A stretch of 64,000 bases of DNA from Gnetum montanum (taxonomy: Eukaryota; Streptophyta; Gnetopsida; Gnetales; Gnetaceae): positions 227,408-291,407 of the forward strand of contig MNCI01026431.1 in assembly GCA_015680685.1 (NCBI GenBank). The letters run 5' to 3'. The translations under genes and the position numbers were made by a program. Shown piece by piece: positions 1-9,086 of the stretch. The stretch's first letter is position 1; the number at the start of each line of letters is the position of its first letter. The notes beneath the pieces were generated by a model. The model made no database searches, was not told where the DNA came from, and was given only the letters and a program-made list of their open reading frames with translations.

Positions 1-95
1 ACTAGCCATACACATCCTTAGATGCTCGTAATCAAGTCGTACTCCTTCCGCATCCTAGGAGTTGAGGGTGAGAGAGACTAATCACGATGAGCAGC
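1..95 (-). repeat. LTR fragment of the Athila-like family
   Basis: The short words ccatacacatcc, a tcgtact block and ttgagggtgagagagact occur in the same order as in the 45.8-46.5 kb LTR (around 46098-46250), but with a shorter spacing. It looks like an internally deleted LTR copy cut by the window edge. Orientation is taken from the intact copy, whose transcription is on the minus strand. Confidence 0.55.
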
Positions 96-644
96 CGATT
101 CCTTGATTCCTTGATGAGCAACCAAAGAATAGAACAGAGGAGACCATTGCTCGTGCGAATCGCGGGCAAGGTTGTTGAAAAAAGTACGCTTTGGGACGAT
201 ACAAAGCAAATAGGCCACGAGAGAGAGAGACCATAGCCAAAGGCCAGAATCTTCAATGTAGACGCCCAGCCCAGCATATCACCGCTAAAGGACACTAGAC
301 TCGTTGCACCCAACTGGTTATACAGAGAACTAGCTAGGTGAATCTGTGAAGCCAGAGCCTGATAGTGATGATGAGCGGAGATCCCCAAAGTTGCAATTGA
401 TGAGAACTCCTTTGGGGCTCCGGATGGCGAAACTAACCTCTCAGAGGTACCACCGCTGAAATGGGTGCAGTGACGGTATCTCTGAGGGGTCAGTAGTATG
501 CCCTTCAGCACATCCAAGGGATCAGCAGAATGCCGGTGAGGTAGTGACGCTAGGGCTGTCCCAGCATCCCACCCCGTTTGCCTTATAGTTGCACAGAGAC
601 CATTACGCTCACTTGATTTGCATGATGGCGGTTTGTGAGTCCCA
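96..644. other. Unassigned spacer next to the Tat pol fragment
   Basis: No domain is recognisable. The minus-strand open frame over 32-826 is low-complexity and runs into the tandem repeat, so it is probably not a gene. There is a short direct repeat (ccttgattccttgatgagca region, about 98-120). The stretch could be the 3' non-coding part of the Tat element whose pol lies at 1231-3740, since it is downstream of integrase on that strand. Confidence 0.4.
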
Positions 645-1205
645 GTTTTAAGTCTTGGTAGACTGTCGTTGCTGGTTTTAAGTCTCAGCAAACCATGGTC
701 CCAGTTTAAAGTCTGGGCAGACTGAGAAATGCTAGTTTTACGTCGTAGCAGACGGTGGCGAGGCTGATTTATGGTCTCAGCACACCGTGCTATGGATGTC
801 AGTTTCATGTCATGACCCAGGGACAAGTCTATGCTGGTTTTACGTCTCAGCAGATGGATGCTTACCTTTGCCAGTTTTATGTCATGGTGGATAGCCAGTG
901 CCAGTTTAGCATCGTGGCAAACACGTGCAGAAAATGCCAGTTTTTCGTCTTGGCAAACCTGTACAACACTGCCAGTTTTACGTCGTAGCGGACGGTTACA
1001 ACTTGCCAGTTTTACGTCGTGGCAGACCTATACAACACTACAAGTTTTACGTCGTAGCGGACGGTTACAACTTACCAATTTTACATCGTGGTGGACGATC
1101 AGTGCCAGTTTAGCGTCGTGGCGGACATGTGAAGGGAGTGTCAATTTTACGTCGTAGCGGACGATTGTTGCCAGTTTAGCATCATAGCGGACAATTATGG
1201 CCATA
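645..1205. repeat. Degenerate tandem repeat, about 34-36 bp unit
   Basis: About 15 diverged units follow one another. The core is CAGTTTTACGTCGTAGCGGAC followed by a variable spacer of about 13 bases; the best copies lie around 979-1070. The units differ mainly by transitions. The block sits just past the integrase stop of the minus-strand Tat fragment, the usual place for the long 3' non-coding region in these elements. Its core resembles that of the 27-bp repeat at 7816-8009. Confidence 0.85.
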
Positions 1206-1230
1206 CCTAATGTTCACACTGGAGATGCAG

Positions 1231-2328
1231 CTATATGTAGTACCGCTTCAAATATATATGATTGACAGGATTTGGTAGCTCGTTGTCATCAACATCCACT
1301 AACTTGAATGCTCCATTGCTATACACATCAGTCACCAAGAAAGGGCCCTCTCAGTTTGTAGAGAATTTGTCCACTAGTTCGCGAATGGCCTTCAGAACTA
1401 AATCTCCTTTCTTAATCAAACGCTGCTGAAGATTGTGACAATGCTTTTGCCTCTGCTTGTCTTGATACTTTTCGATTGTATCAAGCGTCTGTATTTGCTT
1501 CTCTTCTACAGAATCCAAATCCATGATCTGAGACTCAGTGTGTTAAGCCTCATTTATAATCGTGGAGAGGACCATTCTCAGAGAAGAAATTTGCAATTCG
1601 AGGGGCAACACTACCTCAGATCCGTAGACTAGGCTGTAGGGCGTACTATCTGTAGTCGTCCTACATGTAGTACGATATGCCCATAGCACATAGAGGATCT
1701 TTTCATGCCACCGTCTCTTGTTACTGTCGAGCATTTTCTTGATCAGATTGATGATGACTTTGTTTGTGGCTTCAGCTTGACCATTCGCTTGCGGGTAATA
1801 GGGCGAGGAAAAATATTGTTTAATGCCAAGGCTGTCATAGAAGGATTTGGTTTCCGTACTACTAAATTGTGGCCCGTTATCGATCACAATAGTCATCGGG
1901 AGACCAAATCTAGTTACAATGTTGTCTAAGATGAAATGGCAAATCTATTGAGATGTGATCTTCCGTAAAGGAATAGCTTCTACCCACTTCGTGAAGTAGT
2001 CAGTAGCAGTAATTATGAAGCTATGACCTGCGGAAGATTTCGGTGTGATGGGACCTATGATGTCTAGTCCCCATCGTTGAAACGGCCATGTTATCTGAGT
2101 CGGGTGTAACTCTGTAGGCGACACATGTATAAGATTTGCGTAACATTGACACGTGTCACAAGTTTTAACCTTTGTTAGACAATATTTTTCCATGTATGGC
2201 CAGTAATACCCTAAGCGACAGATTTTTGAAGCCATAGCCCATGGTGCTACATGTCCTCCGCATAATCCCTCGTGGACCTCACCAACTATATGTTGTGCTT
2301 GGTCCTTGTTAACGCAAGTAAGTAGCAC
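1231..2328 (-). pseudogene. Tat integrase, nearly intact frame
   Basis: One frame can be followed from 2328 to the terminal stop at 1231. The zinc-binding part has HEGLCGGH and CDTC (HHCC type). The catalytic triad is present: D in GLDIIGP, D in VIDNGPQF, and E in NGQAEATNK after the YYPQ motif. The C-terminal part contains EGPFLVTDVYSNGAFKL and ends in HIYLKRYYI, as expected for a Ty3/gypsy integrase tail; I see no chromodomain. In-frame stops lie near 1935, 1545 and 1350; the last is TGA where the family has Trp (WEGP), a G-to-A change. Apart from these stops the domain is well preserved, so the copy is not very old. Confidence 0.9.
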
Positions 2329-2417
2329 ACCATCAAAAGAGCGTCTACAAAGAGTACTGTCTCCTATGATGACGTACTGCCTAGCTCGCTTGCGGATTGC
2401 ATCTTTCTACGTGCGTG

Positions 2418-2980
2418 TTAATTCGTGCGATGGCTCGCCATGCAAGAGGTAAGTCTTAATGCTATCGTACCATCTGGCGTTCTATCCTCGAGCAGAGAAG
2501 ATATTTTCGCCGCCTGAATGATGGGATCTGTGCAATCTGTTATTAATGTGGGACAGGTGTTGAATAGGTGTGAGGGCACGTTTAAGGCCAGTGTAGCCAG
2601 TGCGTCGGCTAGTGTGTTATCAGTTCGTGGCACGTGTTGGGCATCGATGGTCGTGAACCGCTTCAGAAGATCTTTAGCCATATCGCAGTAGGGCTGTAAA
2701 TGTGCAACCTTGCAGGCGTAGACTCCTGTGATCTGATTGATGACGAGCATCAAATCACCCCTAATTTCCAGGTGTCGAACATCGAGTTCGTTGGCAGTTA
2801 GTAATCCCTTGAGGAGCCCCTTGTACTCTGCCACATTGTTCGTACAGGGGAAGGTCAAGCGATAAGCGTGAAGACGCACATCCTTAGGTGATAGCGTAAT
2901 AATTGTAGCGACACTCTAACAATTGAAGCTCTGTCGAAGTATAACGTTGCTTCGGGGCCTGTCAAGACAGGGCTTAAGCT
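2418..2980 (-). pseudogene. Second (archaeal-like) RNase H of the Tat element
   Basis: The domain begins at TLYFDRAS (first catalytic Asp, in the frame that ends at 2855) and continues after a frameshift near 2870 with TNNVAEYKGLLKGL (Glu), EIRGDLMLVINQ (Asp) and NTLADALATLAL (last Asp). All four acidic catalytic positions are present. It lies between the standard RNase H and integrase, the common Tat order. The domain is thought to help remove RNA primers during reverse transcription. Confidence 0.85.
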
Positions 2981-2984
2981 ATGT

Positions 2985-3740
2985 ACGTGTTCATCTGGAA
3001 ATTCAGGCTCTATGGTTGCCTGACTATCAATAGGTGATGTTATTAATTGGTCGGCTATCGCTTGGCCTTTCGTAGAAGATTGGCCAATGTAATGCAGATC
3101 GAATTCTGCCGTGATAGCCTTCCAACGAGCTATTTTGCTACTTTCGTATAAGTTATGCGTAATGGCCCTAAGAATATTATTTTTACAGATGATGTTGACT
3201 TGGCTACGGAAAAGATAATGCCTACACCTCTTGAGCGTAAATACTAACACTAAGCAGTTACACTCTACTTCGTTGTACCTCGTTTCATACGCACATAGAG
3301 CATGACTCAAGTAGTAGATGGGTACTTCCGACCCATCATCTCTCCTTTGACAGAGTAATGCAGCTAAGGCTACGTCTGAAATTACGAGGTAGATATAAAA
3401 TGGTTGATCCCTTTGCGGTGGGAAAACTGTTGGCAAGCGTTGAAGCTCTTGCTTCAAGTTGTTAAATGCACGCTGACAATCGTCCGTCCATTCGAAATTA
3501 ACCCCCTTTTTAAGCAAATGTTGCATAGGGTGTAACTTGTCGGTTAATCTCAAGATGAACCGCCTGATAAACTGTAACCTCCCCTATAATCTGCGTAATT
3601 GCTTAAGACTTGTAGGGGGTGTCAATTCAACAACGGCCTTGACTTTGTTAGGATCCACGCGTATGCCAGTTTCTGATACCACAAAACCCAGCATGCATCC
3701 GATTTTGACTCCGAACACACTTTTTTTGGTTAAGTCGGAG
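2985..3740 (-). pseudogene. RT C-terminus plus standard RNase H (Tat pol)
   Basis: The RT connection region reads SVFGVKIGCMLGFVVS and then LRRLQGRLQFIRRF, the usual stretch after the YxDD palm of gypsy RT. RNase H follows from about 3490, with FEWTDDCQRAF, PFYIYLVISDVALAALL, PIYYLSHAL and CRHYLF. The palm domain itself is absent, so this copy cannot encode a working polymerase. Confidence 0.88.
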
Positions 3741-3742
3741 GT

Positions 3743-3797
3743 NTCATTCAGAGGATCTGGAGTTAGTCCTCAAAAGATGCTCTAANCCTCTGAATGA
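3743..3797. other. Short inverted repeat next to single Ns at an element junction
   Basis: TCATTCAGAGG (3744-3754) and CCTCTGAATGA (3787-3797) are perfect 11-bp inverted arms around a 32-base loop. A single N precedes each arm (3743, 3786). The feature lies exactly where Tat RT stops and LINE sequence starts. It may be a real hairpin or a consensus or assembly artefact. Confidence 0.7.
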
Positions 3798-4745
3798 TCA
3801 AGTTGTAGCTCCATCATATATGTCTTGAATAGTCTTTATATATCCAATAGAAATATCCTTCTTTAACGCCATCAAATTATCTTCCAGGAAGCTCTAGCGT
3901 AAGCTTTCACCAAATCAATGAAAATCATATGTAGATTCCTCTTCCTTTATTTAAATTTCTCTATCAATTGTTATAGCAAGAACATAGCTTCCATACTTGA
4001 TCTTCAAGTCATAAAATCAAACTGATTCTCAGAATTAGTTTATTCTCTCCTTAAATGTTCTATAATTCACAATTTTAAATGTCTTCTTTGTTCTTGTACA
4101 TGGGTATTATAGTGCCTCTTCTCAAATCATTTGGCATTTTCCCCTTCTCTTTGATCTTATTGAATAAAGTTGTCAACTAAGTTGTTCCACTATCTCCCCT
4201 AGACTTCTATACCTTTATAAGAATACTGTCATTCTTAATCTTCACATGGGTTTTCTTTACTTCAAAGGCATATATATAGTTGGTCATTCCTATGTTTGAT
4301 TTGGTGCCATCAGCTTCATCTTTAGGAAGTTTTTGTTAACAAGCCCCTGAAAATAGACCATTCATTGCACTAAAATTTTCTTGTCTGAAAACAAAATCCT
4401 TTTGTCATTTCAATATCTTTGGATCTCTTGTTCAAGTTGTGGCCACCTTGTAAATCGATTTTTCAGCCTCGGTTTCTAGCTTTTCATAAAAGGTATTGAA
4501 AGTGCTAAATTTAGCCTTACTCACTATCTTCTTTGCTATCTTGTATCTTTGCCTTTCTCCTACTCTGCTGTCACTGCTTGGAACATTTCTTCTTATCTTG
4601 AATTTTTTATTGCACTTTCTTGCTTCACGACCCCAATGTTAGTTAAAACACTGAAGTCAAAGTTTGCTTTTCATTTTATTTGTTTGTTGTGCTGTTCATG
4701 TTTTGTATGTTGGGTAGAAGCGCAAGCTAGTTTAAAGGTTGCCCA
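3798..4745 (-). mobile_element. LINE relic, RTE-type reverse transcriptase
   Basis: The minus strand, read across frames, gives the plant RTE-like non-LTR RT in order: a pre-RT segment ERQRYKIAKK and EKLETEAEKSIYKVA (about 4440-4560), the fingers motif KMPNDLRRGTIIPMYKN (about 4085-4150), then FDFMT-RSSMEAMFLL, MIFIDLVKAY (first catalytic Asp) and IKTIQDIYDGATT (about 3810-3835). Several frameshifts and stops show it is dead. The YADD half of RT is missing beyond 3798, at the junction with Tat sequence. Confidence 0.82.
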
Positions 4746-5183
4746 ATACTATTAAAAAAATAAATTTTATTCTACCATGTAAAAATTAATTTTACAAAAA
4801 ATGGCTTTCAAGATCCTTATTATATTTATTTTATTAAGTAAATATTTTGAAGTATTTAGATAGCAGACTATGCAGTTAGATCAGCATGCCGTGTGTATCC
4901 ATTAAGACATGCTACATTAGGAGGATATCAGTTTAAGGAGTACAGTATAAGAAGAACTCGTCCCGAAAAAAAAAATGAATATGGTTTGTACTCCTTTACT
5001 TCCAACGTAGAGTAACACTACAAACAACAGTTGAGTTCAGTGGAAAGAAACCAATGAAGATTCCATGTTTTTTTGTTGTTCAAGCAAGTAAAAAATTTGC
5101 TCTAAATTTTCTGTAGGAGCATATGAAATTAATGTAAATATTTATAATTTCAGATGATAGATTACATTTTTCTGTGTTAACAG
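4746..5183. other. AT-rich non-coding stretch before the PSI exons
   Basis: No ORF or repeat stands out. The last part ends in a splice-acceptor-like ttctgtgttaacag before 5184, so it is probably the truncated upstream intron of the PSI fragment. Confidence 0.5.
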
Positions 5184-6676
5184 GTAATGGAAAGATTAGT
5201 AGACATTGTGCATTATTTGCACCAACAACTCCAGGAAGCTTTTGGGAGTTCTGGTAATTGAATAGTTTACATTATTTCTGTTATACAGCTGATTAGTTTA
5301 CATTATTTCTGTTATACAGCTGATTCTAACTTATTTCAATATGGTGCTTATTAAGAGCAAGATATCTTAACAGCAGGGTAAGATGTCACCCGTCTTTTTC
5401 ATCACTTCACATTATAATTTAAAGCATTCTTGTTTTTACGTCAAAGTTTTGTAAGAGCTCGATGAGTCTCTCTAGTTTATTGAATTTTAAGTTATTCCAG
5501 GATACCCTGGTTGACCCCTATCTTTGAAAAATTCTAATGCGGAAGCTAGCCCGCTGCATGCTTCTACCCCAACCCCTCAGCTGGAACATGAGTCGGTTGA
5601 TGATGATTGTCCTACTCCGCCTCTGATTTACCCTCTAGCTGACCGTATGCAAAAGCATCGTTCTGCCACAACCTTCTCTGTTTCGCCTGCTTGTCCAAAC
5701 AAGGATACGCGATGATGTGTTATGGACACATACACGAATATTTCCTTCCATAATCATGAAGAGTCCTAATCTATACCTATATATTGAAAAACATTTTCAG
5801 AATTTCCCATATGTACCTTAAACGTAGATTTTATAATTGATAAAATATGTTTTATCCATTGAAACAAAAATTAAATTGTAAAACAAAATAAGAGGTATCA
5901 TTAAGCGTTGCACTGCAATTATTTAGAGCATTGTCAGTTTCATGAAGGTTCAGTGCCCACATGGCTTTCAACAATTTTTTGCATTTGATCTATTTGTGCC
6001 TGGTAATGAAGCATTTTTATATTGTTTTATTTGTTTATGTACGTGTGTGTGCATGCATGTTCATTGACATGAATATATATCTATATGTTGAATATGTGAT
6101 AGGGAAAAATTTCAGACCGTGATAGTCATATCATCAGTGAAATACACAAGTTTTTTATTCCAGTACTTTCATTCTTTATCTTGTCTTTCTAAACTGTTTT
6201 TGCTTTTTACGGAGAAGCTATGGAAACAAGTGATCCTGCAATGGAATGTGGTTCTGATGGAAGCTCACATAGATTGGGTAAGGCTGGGTTAGCTTTGCAC
6301 TATGCAAACATCATCAATCAAATTGATAGAATGGTATGCAATGATTCCTTTTCCTCCAGGGTATTGAATTTCAGTAGATGGTACTTATCTACTCAAGTTT
6401 GCTACGATTAAACGTTAGAATTACAAGTTGATTGGGATGATGTTAAGATATGATTTTTCAAGAACCAATTATCATATGAATTGAATATGTTGGGATTCAA
6501 AGAAGATGAAATTTATTCTGAAAAGATCTGTACTGTCAATATGATATATGTATTATTAGGTCTCTCGTCCAGGAACTGTTCCTGCCAATACTAGAGATAC
6601 CTTATATCAAGGATTACCATCAGCTGTGAAATCTGCATTGCGATCGAAGCTAAATTCTTTTCCTTTGAAAGAAGAG
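5184..6676 (+). pseudogene. PSI-type (DUF668) gene fragment, three exons
   Basis: Three exons with GT-AG borders can be read. Exon at 5184-5253 gives VMERLVDIVHYLHQQLQEAF; exon at 6215-6333 gives RLGKAGLALHYANIINQIDR; exon at 6560-6676 gives VSRPGTVPANTRDTLYQGL followed by PSAVKSALRSKL. The intron phases (1, then 0) fit together. This is the middle of a plant PSK-simulator/DUF668 protein, a plant-specific family linked to growth control; Arabidopsis PSI1 is the best-known member. In the family the next exon should begin near LTIPQIKAEMEKTLQWLVP; it is not found here, and neither are the N-terminal exons. After the last donor, unrelated sequence begins within about 70 bases. I infer a truncated gene copy, captured or stranded among retroelements. 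Introns are kept, so it is not a processed copy. Confidence 0.8.
5254..6214 (+). other. Intron of the PSI fragment
   Basis: It begins GTAATTG and ends in cggag. It holds an open stretch at 5524-5715 rich in Pro, Ser and Asp that ends in a stop; I could not tie it to PSI or to any family, and the flanking exon phases do not need it. A 30-bp direct duplication (gctgattagtttacattatt region) lies at 5260-5325. Confidence 0.55.
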
Positions 6677-6744
6677 GTTTGTTCAAATAATTTTCTCTGG
6701 CCAAAAAGGTCGGAGACTTAAAATCACGATGCGAGTTCCTGCAG

Positions 6745-7621
6745 GTGCAGGAAACGGGTGAGGAGGATTGGTGCACAGCTGTTATTGACTACTCCCGCTA
6801 CTGGACTGCAATCAGGAACAGTGTGCAAACCAGTCGGGAGTTGGTGGAGCAGCAGATGCAGATAGAGCTATTATCTCAGAAAAGCCAAGACTAGAAGGAT
6901 TTCTGCGCAAGTGTGCAAGAGTGGGGGCAGAAAGAAAAGGATCACAAACATTTGTATAAGTGAGAAAGTATCACTTATCGTCAGCATTACCGTGATTCTA
7001 CCGTCGAAGCTCAATCCTTGCGGGTATTCCTTGACGTCATTGGCGCATCTAAAACTTTCGAGGAGTTTCAGGCGCAGGTGACAATAAGCGCGTCTCCTGA
7101 AAGAGAGATTACTCTTCCTGGGGGTGAGACTACTGTCCCTACCTTCTTCCTTGAACTGCCCCGATGGACTAGTGTGGAAAAGGAGAAAGTGAAGGCTGGA
7201 ACTGCTCTGGGGAATGACGTATGGTCTGAATTAACTGAGGATGAAATTATGCAACGCCTATGGGTTGGTTTAGAAAAGCTCCCCTTTACTGCGGAAGCAG
7301 GACCGTCGCGAGTAAGTTTAAACATTATTGAATCTAAATTTTCTGATTATGGTATCAAGTCTTTGCTAATGTATTTGTTGTATACAGGTACAAGAATTGG
7401 AGGGAGAAGGCGAACAGGGTGAGGAACAAGCACAAGAAGAGGAGCATAATAGCAAAGAACGTCCTCTTGTGTACCCGACGTTGGAGCAAGGGCCTCGTGG
7501 GGATGGCATTCCTCGCGAAGGAATACCTTCTAAGAAGGACGGCCCACTTGAGGATGATTTATTAGGCTTGGAGCCTGACCTAAGGGATATGGGTGATAGT
7601 GGCACCAGGGGGGATGCGTAA
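6745..7621 (+). pseudogene. Unrecognised two-exon ORF, antisense to the Tat gag-PR fragment
   Basis: Exon 1 runs from an acceptor-like cctgcag (6744) to 7311 with donor GTAAGT; exon 2 runs 7388-7621 after ttgtatacag, in phase 0. The frame is open apart from TAG near 6892 and TGA near 6961, both explainable by single transitions (Trp and Arg codons). The predicted protein, about 265 residues, starts with a region of likely helix (SRELVEQQMQIELLSQ), has a middle TFFLELPRWTSVEKEKVKAG and ends in a very acidic tail (EGEGEQGEEQAQEEE) with TLEQGPRGDGIP. I do not recognise a family. Some Tat elements carry an extra antisense ORF between integrase and the 3' LTR, and strand and position here suit that, but this is inference. 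It directly follows the PSI exons in the same direction. Confidence 0.55.
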
Positions 7622-7815
7622 CTGTAATTTACGCATGATTTTATTAATTGGAATTGAACAATGATTATATGAATGTTGAAAAGATTGGCATTAAGATCTT
7701 CTGTATGGTTTTAAATGCTATTTATTTTATTTTTTTGGTTTTATATCTTTATTTGCAAAGCGTAAGTGTAGTTGTTAAAGGTTTAGAATAAGTTAAGTTG
7801 TTGTGAAATGGAATT
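7622..7815. other. AT-rich stretch after the two-exon ORF
   Basis: No gene is seen. It starts the zone, up to about 8220, in which the hexamer GCGTAA recurs. Confidence 0.5.
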
Positions 7816-8009
7816 GCTAGTTTAAGGTCATCGCGGGCCGTCATGTAACATTTGCGTAAAATACTAGGGAATTAGTTTTAGGCCGTTGCGGGCCTTTGCT
7901 AGTTTAAGACCATTGCGGGCTGTTACTAGTTTTAGGCCATTGCGGGTCATCACTAGTTTTAGGCTGTTGCGGGCCATCACTAGTTTTAGGCCGTTGCGAG
8001 CCATCTGCA
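7816..8009. repeat. 27-bp tandem repeat, about six units
   Basis: Four consecutive units of 27-28 bases (7872-8009) and one or two more diverged copies upstream share TAGTTTTAGGCCGTTGCGGG plus a CCATCAC-like tail. On the minus strand the unit length of nine codons keeps one frame, giving repeats such as PQRPKTSDG, PQQPKTSDD and PQWPKTSNS. The core resembles the larger repeat at 645-1205. Differences between units are mostly transitions. Confidence 0.88.
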
Positions 8010-8249
8010 TAATTTTGGAAGCGTAATTGATAATAATGTACATTTCTGCGTAATTGCACTAAAATGATCAACAAGCGTAAATAGCGTATATAAAGAAATG
8101 TTAATGGTGTAATGAATAGCAAGCGGAAATATGTATGTATATATTAAAGAGGATTGATAATGGAAACTTCTAAGCGTAAAAGGAAAAATTAGTAAAGACG
8201 TGAAGATGCGCGTAAATGCCATTCAGATCAATCACTAATTCGTAATTGT
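8010..8249. other. Non-coding stretch with recurrent GCGTAA words
   Basis: GCGTAA occurs at about 8022, 8050, 8077, 8175 and 8211 within AT-rich DNA. No gene is supported. It separates the 27-bp repeat from the end of the protease frame. Confidence 0.6.
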
Positions 8250-9045
8250 TTCTTGATGGCCTTTACGTTCAGTGATGCATAAGGGCGGGAAGATTTGTGG
8301 CCTGACTCTTCCACACCACCGTCCTGAAATGGCAGGTTGGCCCAGGCTAGACTGTCATCATTTGCTCCGGTTTATTCAGGGATTCGGGGATGGGTCTGAT
8401 CATCCGATGTTTCTATCTCCGAACCCCATTCCTCTTCGATATTGTTGACAGTATTAGGGGTGATTTCATCACTGCGTATTACAACCTCTCCCCCTGCGTA
8501 GGGTAGGTGCATTTCTTGATGGATTGGTGATGAAACTGTCCTCAGTTGGGCTAGCTAGGACCTCCCTAGAATTAAGTTGAACCCGGGCACCTCCTCGACG
8601 ACAAGGAATGTAGCATCCGTTGGGAATTGATCCCCTGCCAAAAAGTCGATGTGCACCGTTCCCTTGACCTGAACCTATGCTCTGTTGGATGACTTTACGC
8701 ATGTTGTCATTGTGGGACTGATCTGGTCGACCAGACCCAACCTATCCACGATGGGATAAGGAATGACATTTGTAGCTGGGCGGTCATCCACGTGCACTCT
8801 CCGGATTCGATATTGACCAACTCGGATGGTGATAAACATGGGTTCAGTTGTCACTTGACCTTTCTCAGGATCATCTTTGATGGATTCGTCATGAAAGGTC
8901 AACGAGGTAGGTTTAGGTCGCTCAGCGTCGGAGGGAAACATGACAATGTGTATCGCTTCCTCCTCCGCTAGTAAGCTTTCCTCCACAGGTATGGATGTCA
9001 GCATGCAGACCATGGCCTCACGGTGTTTTTGAGACGTCATGAGCA
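8250..9045 (-). pseudogene. Tat protease region
   Basis: The clearest part reads FITIRVGQYRIRRVHVDD, then RPATNVIPYPIVDRLGL, and later FPTDATFLVVEEVPGFNLIL, LAQLRTVSSPIHQEMHLPY and GGEVVI. This is the order of the gypsy aspartic protease with its C-terminal ILGRxWL block. At the active site, where the family has D-S/T-G, the copy reads D-D-R. Frameshift and stop changes lie near 8690 and 8560. Past the protease an acidic linker follows to about 8250, but no RT. Confidence 0.75.
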
Positions 9046-9086
9046 GGTCATAGAGGCTCAGTGTTATATTTTTTTTGTTTCAGAGC

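Larger units (their letters stand above)
1231..3740 (-). mobile_element. Tat-lineage Ty3/gypsy pol fragment (RT end-RH-aRH-INT)
   Basis: The minus strand reads, in order, the C-terminal part of reverse transcriptase, the standard RNase H, a second (archaeal-like) RNase H and an integrase ending in a stop at 1231. The dual RNase H is the known hallmark of the plant Tat lineage. The gag, protease and palm domain of RT are missing; the fragment breaks at about 3740, next to a LINE relic. A gag-protease piece on the same strand at 8.25-12 kb could be the other half or a second element. No LTR of this copy is visible, and its 3' side enters a tandem repeat. Confidence 0.9.

Noticed and set aside
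32-826. 264-residue open frame on the minus strand
   Set aside because: It runs through the tandem repeat, has no domain and has a composition typical of translated repeats.
755-1157. Overlapping plus-strand open frames with repeated Phe/Tyr words
   Set aside because: They are translations of the 34-36-bp tandem repeat in several frames.
5524-5715. Possible extra exon inside the PSI intron
   Set aside because: The flanking exons already join in phase, no good splice sites border it, and it does not resemble PSI proteins.
7816-8009. CRISPR-like look of short regular repeats
   Set aside because: There are no unique spacers, the units are contiguous, and the genome is a plant nuclear one.
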